DNA of 43,967 nt from JBDHRG01 sp039807445. Lineage in GTDB: Bacteria; Pseudomonadota; Gammaproteobacteria; Competibacterales; Competibacteraceae. Within the stretch, counting starts at the first letter, position 1. Each line of letters opens with the position of its first letter. Location of the stretch: NCBI GenBank assembly GCA_039807445.1, contig JBDHRG010000008.1, forward strand, positions 1 to 43,967, in the 5' to 3' direction. Both the position numbers and the translations under genes were made by a program. Below are positions 25,494 to 35,120 of the stretch, in pieces. The notes under the pieces are model-generated. The model did not search any database and was not told the DNA's origin. It was given only the letters and a program-made list of their open reading frames with translations.

Positions 25494-26741
25494 ATGATGG
25501 CAGAAGCGACGAAGACCTCTCTGGACAAACGCGACATCCGCATCCTGCTGCTCGAAGGCGTGCACCGCAGCGCCGTCGAGACGCTCGAGGCCGACGGCTA
25601 CACCAACATCGAGTTCCACGACCAGGCGCTGGCCGAGGGCGCGCTGGTCGAGCGCCTCCGCGAAGCGCATATCGTCGGCATCCGCTCGCGCACGCAGCTG
25701 AGAGCGCCTGCGCTGGAGCAAGCCGCGAAGCTGATCGCGATCGGCTGCTTCTGCATCGGCACCAACCAGGTCGATCTGGGGGCGGCGCGCGCGCTCGGCG
25801 TGCCGGCGTTCAACGCGCCGTTCTCGAACACGCGCAGCGTCGCCGAGCTGGTGGTCGCCGAGATCGTGATGCTGATGCGCGGCATCCCGGCGAAGAACGC
25901 CGCGTGCCACCGCGGCGGCTGGATCAAGTCGGCGGCGGGCAGCGTCGAGGTGCGCGGCAAGACGCTCGGCATCGTCGGCTACGGCCACATCGGCACCCAG
26001 GTCGGCATTCTCGCCGAGGCGCTCGGCATGCGCGTGCTGTACCACGACACCGAAACCAAGCTCGCGCTGGGCGGCGCGCAGCCGGTGCGCTCGCTGGCCG
26101 AGCTGCTCGCGGCGGCCGACGTGGTGACGCTGCACGTGCCCGAGACGCCGCAGACGCGGGACATGATCGGCGCCGCCGAGCTGGCGCGGATGAAGCCCGG
26201 CGCGCACCTGATCAACGCTTCGCGCGGCACCGTGGTCGACATCGAGGCGCTGGCCGCCGCGCTCGATGCGGACCACCTCGGCGGGGCGGCGATCGACGTG
26301 TTCCCGGTCGAGCCGCAGTCCAACGCCGAGTCCTTCGTCTCGCCGCTGACGCGCTTCGACAACGCGCTGCTGACACCGCACATCGGCGGCAGCACCGCCG
26401 AGGCGCAGGAGAACATCGGCTACGAGGTCGCCGGCAAGCTGGCCAAGTACAGCGACAACGGCTCGACGCTGTCGGCGGTCAACTTCCCCGAGGTCAGCCT
26501 GCCCGAGCACCGCGGCAAGCGGCGCCTGCTGCACATCCACCGTAACCAGCCCGGCGTGCTGTCGGCGATCAACGAAGTGATGGCGCACCGCGGCATCAAC
26601 ATCGCCGCGCAGTACCTGCAGACCGACGAGGCGATCGGCTACGTCGTGATCGACATCGACGACGATGCGGCCGCCGGCAAGCTCGCGCTCGCCGACCTGC
26701 GCGCGGTCGCCGGCACGATCCGCACCCGCATCCTGTACTGA
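25494..26741 (+). CDS. serA: D-3-phosphoglycerate dehydrogenase
   Basis: A 415-aa SerA of the E. coli type, catalysing the first step of serine synthesis (3-phosphoglycerate to 3-phosphohydroxypyruvate, NAD-linked; it may also reduce 2-oxoglutarate). Substrate residues lie in IRSRTQLRAP and NAPFSNTRSVAELV. The NAD fold is GKTLGIVGYGHIGTQVG, the catalytic triad region INASRGTVVDIEAL and LLTPHIGGSTAEAQ. An ACT domain (GVLSAINEVMAHRGINIAAQ) at the C-terminus binds L-serine for feedback inhibition. GAGG precedes the ATG at 25494, and the next ATG is one codon on. Last base is 9 bases from the alpha/beta hydrolase start. Confidence 0.93.
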   Translation: MMAEATKTSLDKRDIRILLLEGVHRSAVETLEADGYTNIEFHDQALAEGALVERLREAHIVGIRSRTQLRAPALEQAAKLIAIGCFCIGTNQVDLGAARALGVPAFNAPFSNTRSVAELVVAEIVMLMRGIPAKNAACHRGGWIKSAAGSVEVRGKTLGIVGYGHIGTQVGILAEALGMRVLYHDTETKLALGGAQPVRSLAELLAAADVVTLHVPETPQTRDMIGAAELARMKPGAHLINASRGTVVDIEALAAALDADHLGGAAIDVFPVEPQSNAESFVSPLTRFDNALLTPHIGGSTAEAQENIGYEVAGKLAKYSDNGSTLSAVNFPEVSLPEHRGKRRLLHIHRNQPGVLSAINEVMAHRGINIAAQYLQTDEAIGYVVIDIDDDAAAGKLALADLRAVAGTIRTRILY

Positions 26742-26750
26742 GGGCAAGGC

Positions 26751-27575
26751 ATGGCACCGTTCGACAGCGCGCCAAGTGTCGCCCTCGGGCTCGAACTGCT
26801 GAGCCGCCCGGCGCACGGGACACCGCGCACGCCGCTGCTGTTCGTGCACGGCGCCTTCGCCGGCGCCTGGTGCTGGGCCGAGCACTTCCTCGGCTTCTTC
26901 GCCGAGCACGGCCATCCGGTGTACGCGCTGAGCCTGCGCGGCCACGGCGCCAGCCTCGGCCACGAGCGCCTGGCCTGGCTGGGGCTGGCCGATTACGTCG
27001 ACGACCTCGAATCGGCGCTCGCCACGCTCGGCGAATGCGTGGTGGTCGGCCACTCGATGGGCGGGCTGGTGGTTCAGCACGCGCTGGCGCGCCGCGCGCG
27101 GCCGCTGCCGGGCGCCGTGCTGATGGGGTCGGTGCCGCCGACGGGCCTGCTCGGCGTGAGCCTGGCGATGCTGATGGACGACCCACTGCTGTGGGGCGAG
27201 ATCGGCTGGCTGCAGCTCTCGGGTGGGCACAGCGCCAACCTGCCGCTGGCGCGCAAGACGATGTTCAGCGAGCGGATGGCCGAGGCCGAGGTCGCGCGCC
27301 ACTTGGTGCGGATGCAGCCCGAGTCGCAGCGCGTGGTGTTCGACATGATGTGGCACGGTGCGGTCGACGTTGAGCGCGCCGGGCGCACGCCGCTGCTGGT
27401 GCTCGGCGCCGCCGACGACGGGCTGGTGCCGCGCCGTGCGGTCGAAGCCACGGCGGGCGCCTATGCTGCCGAGTACGAGATCTTCGATTCGATGGCGCAC
27501 GCGATGATGCTGGAGCCGGGCTGGCGACGGGTCGCCGAGCGCCTGGGGGTCTGGCTGCGCGGGCGCGGTTTGTGA
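26751..27575 (+). CDS. Alpha/beta hydrolase
   Basis: A 274-aa alpha/beta-hydrolase-fold protein. The oxyanion region is LLFVHGAFAGAWCWAEHFLG, the nucleophile Ser102 sits in VVVGHSMGGLVVQH, the acid is probably in LGAADDGLVPR, and the histidine in DSMAHAMMLEPGWR. The family includes esterases, lactonases and lysophospholipases, and nothing in the sequence picks a substrate. It starts 9 bases after serA and is followed 19 bases later by the DUF2058 gene, suggesting one transcript, but the products have no obvious shared function. No signal peptide is seen, so it is cytoplasmic. Confidence 0.82.
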   Translation: MAPFDSAPSVALGLELLSRPAHGTPRTPLLFVHGAFAGAWCWAEHFLGFFAEHGHPVYALSLRGHGASLGHERLAWLGLADYVDDLESALATLGECVVVGHSMGGLVVQHALARRARPLPGAVLMGSVPPTGLLGVSLAMLMDDPLLWGEIGWLQLSGGHSANLPLARKTMFSERMAEAEVARHLVRMQPESQRVVFDMMWHGAVDVERAGRTPLLVLGAADDGLVPRRAVEATAGAYAAEYEIFDSMAHAMMLEPGWRRVAERLGVWLRGRGL

Positions 27576-27594
27576 GCCCGGAGGAAACCAAGCG

Positions 27595-28137
27595 ATGTCG
27601 CTGCGCGATCAACTGTTGAAGGCCGGGCTGGTGTCGGCGGACGCGGTCAAGAAAGCCGAGGCCGGCCAGCGCAAGCAGTCCCACCAGGCGAAGAAGGGCA
27701 ACGAGCAGGCGCGTGCCGCAGAGGCGCGCAAGGCCGAAGAGCAGAAGGCGGGCCAGCAGGAGGCCGAGCGCAAGCGCAGCCGCGACCGCGAGATCGAGCG
27801 CCAGCGCGCCGCCGAACGCAAGCGCCAGGAAGACCTCGCGCGCGCGCGCCAGCTGATCGAAGCCAACCGCGTCAACGACCGCAACGCCGAAGACCGCTAC
27901 AACTTCCAGGAAGGCCGCTTCGTGCGCAGCGTCCGCGTCAGCGAGCCGCAGCGCCGGCAGATCGCGATGGGCAAGCTCGGCATCGCCAAGATGGACAGCA
28001 AGGGGCTCGACTTCGCGATCATCCCGCGCGAGGTCGCGCTGAAGCTCCAGGACTTCGTCCCCGACCGCGTGCTGGTGCTGCTCGACGAGACCGACCAGTT
28101 CGACGACGATCCGTGGGCGGGGTGGGACAGCGAGTGA
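27595..28137 (+). CDS. DUF2058 protein (YaiL-like)
   Basis: A 180-aa DUF2058 protein. The N-terminal MSLRDQLLKAGLVSADAVKK is the family hallmark. Residues about 20-95 form a long, highly charged coiled-coil or single helix rich in Lys, Arg, Glu and Gln. The C-terminal domain (RFVRSVRVSEPQRRQIAMGK, then KMDSKGLDFAIIPREVALKL) is conserved and was annotated in E. coli YaiL as nucleic-acid associated. Biochemical function is unknown. GAGG lies before the ATG. The stop codon begins the motif TGATGCGGATTCCA, which is also the terminal sequence of the repeat elements at 12755 and 36232. Confidence 0.85.
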   Translation: MSLRDQLLKAGLVSADAVKKAEAGQRKQSHQAKKGNEQARAAEARKAEEQKAGQQEAERKRSRDREIERQRAAERKRQEDLARARQLIEANRVNDRNAEDRYNFQEGRFVRSVRVSEPQRRQIAMGKLGIAKMDSKGLDFAIIPREVALKLQDFVPDRVLVLLDETDQFDDDPWAGWDSE

Positions 28138-28169
28138 TGCGGATTCCATCCGGATAACCGCCGATGGAA
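28135..28169. repeat. Repeat-element end and hairpin at the DUF2058 stop
   Basis: TGATGCGGATTCCATCCGG starts with the stop codon and matches the terminal repeat of the element at 36232. TTCCATC (28144-28150) and GATGGAA (28163-28169) form a small hairpin that could act as terminator. Confidence 0.5.
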
Positions 28170-28223
28170 ACCCCGGTCCACCCTGCCAAACTACGGGTCT
28201 GGAAGCAGTGGAGGTGGGCACAC

Positions 28224-28466
28224 ATGCACAAGACGAAGAAGGAAGTTGTCGGCCGGTACGAGATCTCTTCGAGCGCGTGGGAGGTGCCCGACACCGACAA
28301 GTGGGAAGCGCGGGTATCGATCGTCGAGGTCGTGCTCGAAGGCGGTGTCTATCGGCACGTCGGTGAGGCGATGCTGCTCGGCGGCGTGCACCCGTACGGC
28401 GATTCGCCGGACGAGGCCATCCATATCGGCCTGCGGGCCGGCAGGGCCAAGCTGGAAGGCCATTGA
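28224..28466 (+). CDS. Small hypothetical protein
   Basis: I do not recognise this 80-aa protein (starting MHKTKKEVVGRYEISS). It looks like a compact alpha/beta fold with several beta-strand-like stretches (WEARVSIVEVVLEGGVYRHV) and a C-terminal helix (DEAIHIGLRAGRAKLEGH). An in-frame ATG at 28164 would give 100 aa with a basic, tryptophan-rich front, but GGAGGTGG directly before 28224 favours the shorter form. It has no cysteines and no signal or membrane segment. It precedes the bufferin operon by 243 bases, which hold its regulatory sites, and is probably transcribed separately. Confidence 0.55.
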   Translation: MHKTKKEVVGRYEISSSAWEVPDTDKWEARVSIVEVVLEGGVYRHVGEAMLLGGVHPYGDSPDEAIHIGLRAGRAKLEGH

Positions 28467-28482
28467 CGCGTTGCGGCCACGG

Positions 28483-28520
28483 TCGCGGCATTCCGCGGCC
28501 GTGGCCGCGACATGCCGCGG
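28483..28520. promoter_or_regulatory. Two near-palindromes, probable enhancer sites
   Basis: TCGCGGCATTCCGCGG (28483-28498) and CCGCGACATGCCGCGG (28505-28520) agree at 13 of 16 positions. Each approximates the palindrome CCGCGGCATGCCGCGG. Their starts are 22 bases apart, two helical turns, and they lie about 120-155 bases upstream of the -24/-12 promoter, the usual position of sigma-54 activator sites. CGGCCACGG and CCGTGGCCG (28474-28482, 28499-28507) add a wider dyad. Binding by the activator encoded downstream is inference; a GC hairpin ending the previous gene is the alternative. Confidence 0.5.
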
Positions 28521-28637
28521 CAGCGCGCCGCGACCGCGGCGCCTGACCCCGTGAATCCTCCGTCCCGCCGCCACCGCAAGGGCGGAAAACCTGCCAGGAT
28601 CGCGCTCGAAGCCCGCTGACGGCGCTTCGACGACAGT

Positions 28638-28653
28638 TGGCACGGTGTGTGCT
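28638..28653 (+). promoter_or_regulatory. Sigma-54 (-24/-12) promoter of the bufferin operon
   Basis: TGGCACGGTGTGTGCT has the -24 GG and the -12 GC at the strict 10-base spacing (GG 28639-28640, GC 28651-28652), and the TGGCAC half is exact consensus. The -12 box GTGCT departs from TTGC at its first base. Transcription would begin near 28664, just before a 7-bp stem-loop (28667-28683), and 46 bases before the precursor ATG. The presence of a sigma-54 activator gene in the same gene run supports the call. Confidence 0.65.
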
Positions 28654-28709
28654 TCTGAGAAAGTGTCCGACCCGCCGGGTCGGGCCTTTCGAGATCAGGA
28701 GTACACGCC

Positions 28710-28976
28710 ATGAAGACCCAGACCATCCTCCAGTCCGCCCTCGCCACCGTGTTCGCGCTCGGCGCGGTCGCCGCCAGCGCCGGCCCGGCCGAGGCGCCGA
28801 GCTACGCCGCCGAAAAGTGCTTCGGCGTGGTCAAGGCCGGCAAGAACGACTGCCAGACCAATCTGCACGCCTGCGCCGGCCAGGCGAACATGGACGACCA
28901 GGGCGACTCGTGGCTCTTCGTGCCCAAGGGCACCTGCGAGAAGCTCACCGGCGGCAGCCTGACGAAGAAAGCCTGA
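28710..28976 (+). CDS. bufA1: Bufferin precursor peptide, DUF2282 family
   Basis: An 88-aa DUF2282 protein. A Sec signal (SALATVFALGAVAASAGPAE, cleavage near Ala24-Ala29) precedes a core with the four family cysteines Cys37, Cys48, Cys55 and Cys76, in EKCFGVVKAGKNDCQTNLHA and VPKGTCEKL. In bufferins these cysteines are converted by the adjacent MNIO enzyme to thiooxazole-type heterocycles, and the exported peptide binds copper; in Cupriavidus the same genes are the gold/copper-induced gig operon. AGGAG precedes the ATG. It is the first gene of the operon, 57 bases after the sigma-54 promoter. Function is inferred from family and neighbours, both of which fit fully. Confidence 0.9.
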   Translation: MKTQTILQSALATVFALGAVAASAGPAEAPSYAAEKCFGVVKAGKNDCQTNLHACAGQANMDDQGDSWLFVPKGTCEKLTGGSLTKKA

Positions 28977-28986
28977 GGAGGCGGCC

Positions 28987-29853
28987 GTGTACGCGCGGAC
29001 CCCGAATTCCGGCGCCATCGCGGCGGTGGCCGGGATCGGCCTCAGGGCCGGGCACTACGAAGCGGTGCTGGAAGCGCGCCCGGCGCCGGGCTGGGTCGAG
29101 GTGCACAGCGAGAACTTCTTCGGCGCGGGCGGACGGCCGCTCGCGGTGCTCGAACGGGTCCGCGCCCGCTGCCCGATCAGCCTGCACGGCGTCGGGCTGT
29201 CGCTGGGCTCGACCGATCCACTGGATCGCGGGCACCTGGACACGCTCGCGGCGCTGTGCCGGCGCTTCGAGCCGGGGCTGGTGTCCGAGCACCTGTCGTG
29301 GGGCTCGGCCGGCGACGTGCACCTGAACGGCTTGCTGCCGCTGCCGTACACCGAGGAAGCGCTCGCGCACGTTTCGGCGCGGATCGAGCAAGTGCAGCAG
29401 ACGCTCGGCCGGCAGTTGCTGGTCGAGAACATCTCGCGCTACCTCGACTGGCGCCACTCGACGATCGCCGAGGGCGAGTTCATCGCCGAGCTGGTGCGCC
29501 GGAGCGGTTGTGCGGTGCTGCTCGACGTCAACAACCTGTACGTCAACGCCTGCAACCACGGCCAGGACCCGGCGGCCTTCTTCGAGGCCTTGCCCGCCGC
29601 GGCCGTCGCCGAGATCCACCTGGCCGGGCACACGGTCAAGACCGTGGCGGGGCAGCCGCTGTTGCTCGACACCCACGACCGCCCGGTGTGCCCCGAGGTG
29701 TGGGCGCTGTACCGCGAGGCGCTGGTGCGCTTCGGGCCGCGGCCGACGCTGATCGAGTGGGATTCCGCACTGCCGCCGCTCGCCGTGCTGCTGCACGAGG
29801 CGGCGCTCGCCGACGCCTTGCTGGAGAACCGTGATGAACCCGCGCTTGCGTGA
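28987..29853 (+). CDS. bufB1: MNIO oxidase (DUF692), bufferin maturase
   Basis: A 288-aa DUF692 protein, a TIM-barrel multinuclear non-heme iron oxidase that modifies cysteines of its precursor using oxygen. Metal-ligand blocks are visible in order: EVHSENFF, SLHGVGLSLG, SEHLSWGS, LLVENISRYL, LLDVNNLYVNACNHG, EIHLAGH and LLDTHDRPV. Length matches the family (about 280 aa). Translation starts at GTG 28987 with GAGGAGG overlapping the bufA1 stop. It acts with the DUF2063 partner encoded next, with which it overlaps by about 20 bases. All metal ligands that I can recognise are present, so it should be active. Confidence 0.92.
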   Translation: MYARTPNSGAIAAVAGIGLRAGHYEAVLEARPAPGWVEVHSENFFGAGGRPLAVLERVRARCPISLHGVGLSLGSTDPLDRGHLDTLAALCRRFEPGLVSEHLSWGSAGDVHLNGLLPLPYTEEALAHVSARIEQVQQTLGRQLLVENISRYLDWRHSTIAEGEFIAELVRRSGCAVLLDVNNLYVNACNHGQDPAAFFEALPAAAVAEIHLAGHTVKTVAGQPLLLDTHDRPVCPEVWALYREALVRFGPRPTLIEWDSALPPLAVLLHEAALADALLENRDEPALA

Positions 29854-30625
29854 GCTGCAACTGGCCTTCGTCGCGGCGGTGTACCGCGGCGACACCGCGG
29901 CGCTCGAGCCGCTGGTGCGCGCCAGGGGCCTGCCGCCGGCGGCGCGGCTGGCGGTGTACCGCAACGACACCGTGCTGAATCTGAGCGGTGCGCTGGCCGC
30001 GGCCTACCCGGTGGTGCAGCGCCTGGTCGGCGAAGGCTTCTTCGCCTTTGCCGCCGGGCGTTACGTCGAAGCGCAACCGTCGACCAGCGGCGATCTGCAC
30101 GGCTACGGCGCGGGCTTCGCGGCCTGGCTCGAGGCGCTGCCGCAAACCGAAAGCCTGGCGTACCTGGCCGAGGTCGCGCGGCTCGAGTGGGCGCTGCACG
30201 AGGCGTACTTCGCCGCCGAGGCGCCGCCGCTCGTGCTCGACGCGCTCGCACGCCTCCCGGTGCAGGCGCACGCGCGGCTGCGCGTGCGCCTGCACCCGAG
30301 CGCGCGCCTGCTCGCATCGAGCTTGCCGGTGCTGGCGATCTGGCAGGCGAACCAGCCGGGCGCCGACGGCGGCGGGGTCGATCTCGGTGCCGGGGTCGAG
30401 CGGCTCCTGGTGTCGCGGCTCGCCGGCGAAGTCGGCGTGGCGCGGCTCGGGGTCGGCGAGTTCGCGCTGCTCGCCGCCCTGGCCGACGGCGCGGCGCTCG
30501 CGCGCGCCTGCGCCGAGGCGCTGGAGGCCGAGCCCGGCTTCGATCCGGGTCCGGCGCTGGGCATCTGGCTGGCGCGCGGCCTGGCGGTCGACGCGTATTT
30601 CGTCAACAACGACGAGGAGGACTGA
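29834..30625 (+). CDS. bufC1: DUF2063 partner protein of the MNIO
   Basis: A 263-aa BufC-type protein. The N-terminal DUF2063 domain (LRELQLAFVAAVYRGDTAAL, with YRNDTVLNLSGALAAAYPVV and GEGFFAFAAGRYVEAQPSTS) is followed by a C-terminal winged-helix-like or RRE-like part. It binds the precursor leader and hands it to the oxidase in characterised bufferin systems. The ATG at 29834 lies inside the end of bufB1, showing translational coupling; a GTG is one codon earlier. Length is normal. Older annotations call this family putative DNA-binding, but in this context the peptide-recognition role is more likely. Confidence 0.88.
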   Translation: MNPRLRELQLAFVAAVYRGDTAALEPLVRARGLPPAARLAVYRNDTVLNLSGALAAAYPVVQRLVGEGFFAFAAGRYVEAQPSTSGDLHGYGAGFAAWLEALPQTESLAYLAEVARLEWALHEAYFAAEAPPLVLDALARLPVQAHARLRVRLHPSARLLASSLPVLAIWQANQPGADGGGVDLGAGVERLLVSRLAGEVGVARLGVGEFALLAALADGAALARACAEALEAEPGFDPGPALGIWLARGLAVDAYFVNNDEED

Positions 30626-30627
30626 CC

Positions 30628-31125
30628 ATGAACATGCCGATGAGCCGGATCAACGTTGTCGATGCGCTGGCGCGCCACCCGCTGGTGATGCGCGGCCGCC
30701 GGGCGCTGGATTGGCTGAACCGCGCACTGACGCGACTCGCGCCGCCGGTCGACCTGCTGGTGCGGCTGTGGGTCGCCGAAGCCTTCTTCAGGTCGGGGCT
30801 GACCAAGATCGCGAGCTTCGACTCGACCGTGCTGCTGTTCACCTACGAGTACCAGGTGCCGCTGCTGCCGCCGTACTGGGCGGCGCTGTCGGCCACCGCG
30901 GCCGAACTGGTGCTGCCGGTGCTGCTGGTGCTGGGGCTGTTCGGGCGGCTGCCGGCGCTGGGGCTGTTCTTCGTCAACATCGTCGCGGTGATCTCGTACC
31001 CGGCGCTCGAGGGCGCCGCGCTGCGCGAGCACCATCTGTGGGGGCTCCTGCTCGCGGTGACGCTGGTGCACGGTCCCGGCGCGCTGAACCTCGACCGGCT
31101 GCTGACATGGCTGCGCAGCAGGTAA
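30628..31125 (+). CDS. DoxX-family membrane protein of the bufferin operon
   Basis: A 165-aa DoxX-like protein with four hydrophobic segments, beginning after residue 45 (LLVRLWVAEAFFRSGLTKIA, then AALSATAAELVLPVLLVLGL, LPALGLFFVNIVAVISYPAL and LWGLLLAVTLVHGPGALNLD). The motif FFRSGLTKI is the DoxX signature. A gene of this type is the fourth member of the gig/buf cassette (GigT-like) in many proteobacteria; it may supply or accept electrons at the membrane. Two bases separate it from bufC1. Its exact role is not established. Confidence 0.85.
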   Translation: MNMPMSRINVVDALARHPLVMRGRRALDWLNRALTRLAPPVDLLVRLWVAEAFFRSGLTKIASFDSTVLLFTYEYQVPLLPPYWAALSATAAELVLPVLLVLGLFGRLPALGLFFVNIVAVISYPALEGAALREHHLWGLLLAVTLVHGPGALNLDRLLTWLRSR

Positions 31126-31181
31126 TCCGGCCGCGACCGGCCTATGCTGCCTCCTGTGCCGGCGGTGCACGGGAGGTGGCG

Positions 31182-33043
<1,862 letters not shown>

Positions 33044-33047
<4 letters not shown>

Positions 33048-34384
33048 GCGAGGCGATGGGCGGCATCGCGGTCTGGCTCCGGCGCCTGCGCCCCCCGGCG
33101 CTGCCGCCGCACCTGGTGCCGATGCTGCACGAGCACCAGCGGGCCAGCGAAGAGCTGATCGGCTGGGTGCAGCTCGGCGTGGTGCTGACCTTCGCGACGC
33201 TGTACGCGATCGCGCCCAAGACCGCGCCGGTCGGCGGCATCCAGCCGGTGCCCTGGGTGCTGGCGGCGTGGCTCGCGTTCACGCTGGCGAGGCTCGCCGC
33301 GGCGCGGCGCGGCTGGCTGGCCGCGGCCTGGCTGTCGATCGTGGTCGACATCGGCTTGCTGTACGGGCTGATCTGGAGTTTCCACGTGCAGTACGGCCAG
33401 CCCCCGGCCTTCTATCTGAAGGTGCCGACGCTGCTGTACGTGTTCATCTTCATCGCGCTGCGGGCGCTGCGCTTCGAGGCGCGCTACGTGCTGGCCTGCG
33501 GCGTGGCCGCCGCGCTCGGCTGGCTGATGATGCTGGGCTACGCGATCGGCCGCGACCCGCAGGCGATCACGCGCGACTACGTGCACTACCTGACCTCGAA
33601 CACCGTGCTGCTCGGCGGCGAGTTCGACAAGGTCATCACGCTGTTGACCGTCACCGCGATCCTGGCGCTGGCGATCGCGCGCGCACGGCGCCTGCTGCTG
33701 GCCTCGGTGCGCGAGTCGGGCACCGCGCGCGAGCTGGCACGCTTCCTGCCGATGGCGGTCGCGAGCCGCGTCGCCGCGTCGGCGACGCGGCTCGAGCTCG
33801 GCCAGGGCGAGCTGCGCGCGGCGACGATGCTGTTCATCGACCTCGAGGGCTTCACCGCGCTCAGCGAACGGCTGGCGCCCGAACGGCTGATCGCGACGCT
33901 GAACGATTACTTCGCCGCGGTGACCGAGCCGATCGAGCGCCACGGCGGCACCGTCGACCAGTTCATCGGCGATGCGGTGATGGCGACCTTCAACCTGCCC
34001 GAAGCCCTGCCCGAGCACGCGGCGTGCGCGCTGCGTGCCGCGCTCGAGATCCAGGCGCTGTTCGAACGGCGCACCTTCGGCGAGGGCCTGCGCCTGCGCG
34101 CGCGCATCGGCATCAACAGCGGGGTCGTGATCGGCGGGCTGGTCGGTGCCGGCGAGCGCCTCGCCTACACCGTCTACGGCGATGCGGTCAACCTCGCCGC
34201 GCGGCTCGAGCCGCTGAACAAGGATTTCGGCACCTCGATGCTGGTGTCGGAAGACACGCGCCGGCACGCCGGCCCCGAGCGCTTCGCCTTCCGCCGGGTC
34301 GGCGAAGTGCGCGTGCGCGGGCGCAGCGAAGTGACGCCGATCTACACCGTCGATGGCGAGACGCCGTCCGGAGCGGCGCCATGA
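33044..34384 (+). CDS. Membrane class III adenylate/guanylate cyclase
   Basis: A 446-aa protein starting with GTG inside the stop of the regulator gene. Five to six hydrophobic segments lie at about 40-225 (WVQLGVVLTFATLYAIAPKT, LYVFIFIALRALRFEARYVL), followed by a helical linker and a class III cyclase domain at about 255-440. Metal aspartates are in LFIDLEGFTALSERL and FIGDAVMATF, and the transition-state Asn/Arg in YGDAVNLAARLEPL. The residue that usually is Lys for adenine recognition is Gln306 (GTVDQFIGDA), so base specificity is uncertain. It probably makes cAMP or cGMP at the membrane. The 4-base overlaps on both sides suggest joint expression with the activator and the HD protein. Confidence 0.85.
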
Positions 34385-34998
34385 CGCGCGCCGAAAGCCG
34401 CTTCCGCGCGCTGTGGCAGCGCCTCGGCGGTGCGGAGGCCGCGCACGTGCACGCCGAGCTGGCGCGGCGCTACGCCGAGCCGCAGCGCCATTACCACACT
34501 GCGGCGCACATCCACCGCTGCCTGCGCGATTTCGACCGCGTCGGCGGCGTGGTCCCGCACCCCGATACGGTCGAACTGGCGTTGTGGTTCCACGACCTGA
34601 TCTACGTGCCCGGCGCGTGCGACAACGAGGCGCGCAGCGCCGAACGCCTGCTCGAGTTCGCCGACGGGCGCATCGCCTGCGCCGCGCACGCCGCGACGCT
34701 GATCCGCGCGACCACGCATTGCACGCCGCCGTCCGATCCGGACACCGCGTACACCGTCGACATCGACCTCGCCGGCATGGGGCGCGACTGGCGCGCATTC
34801 GTGCGCGACGGCGAGCGGCTGCGCGCCGAACGCCCGGAACTGGCCGACACGCGCTACGTCCCCTGCCTGCGGTCCTTCCTGGCGATGCTGCTGGCCCGCC
34901 CGCGCCTCTACCACACCGACTTCTTCTTCGCCCGCTGCGAAGCCCGCGCCCGCGCCAACCTGGCACGGCGGCTGGCGCAGCTCGGGGCCGCGGGGTGA
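34381..34998 (+). CDS. HD-domain metal-dependent phosphohydrolase
   Basis: A 205-aa protein of the COG4339-type HD family. Metal ligands are seen in QRHYHTAAHIHRCL, the HD pair in LALWFHDLIYVPG and a downstream DIDLAGMGRDW. The tail carries RLYHTDFFFARCEARARANL, which is typical of this family. Such proteins are predicted nucleotide or phosphate-ester hydrolases with unknown substrate. Its ATG overlaps the TGA of the cyclase gene, so it may degrade the cyclase product or a related nucleotide; that is inference from position. The stop codon begins the sequence TGATGCGGGATCCATC, similar to the terminal repeat of the dispersed element. Confidence 0.8.
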   Translation: MTRAESRFRALWQRLGGAEAAHVHAELARRYAEPQRHYHTAAHIHRCLRDFDRVGGVVPHPDTVELALWFHDLIYVPGACDNEARSAERLLEFADGRIACAAHAATLIRATTHCTPPSDPDTAYTVDIDLAGMGRDWRAFVRDGERLRAERPELADTRYVPCLRSFLAMLLARPRLYHTDFFFARCEARARANLARRLAQLGAAG

Positions 34999-35042
34999 TG
35001 CGGGATCCATCTGCAAGACGCGGATTCGTGGATTCGTAGTAG

Positions 35043-35107
35043 GGTGGGCTTCGTGAAGCGATGCCCACCATGAACGGCTGATGGGCAAGCGCGGGGCGCT
35101 TGCCCAT
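35043..35107. terminator. Two stem-loops between convergent genes
   Basis: GGTGGGC (35043-35049) pairs with GCCCACC (35063-35069), and ATGGGCAAGCGC (35081-35092) with GCGCTTGCCCAT (35096-35107, loop GGG). They fill the gap between the HD gene and the convergent coiled-coil gene and can end transcription from both sides. The GGTGGGC-type hairpin looks like another dispersed intergenic repeat, but only one copy is in this window. Confidence 0.6.
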
Positions 35108-35120
35108 CCTGCATCCGGGA

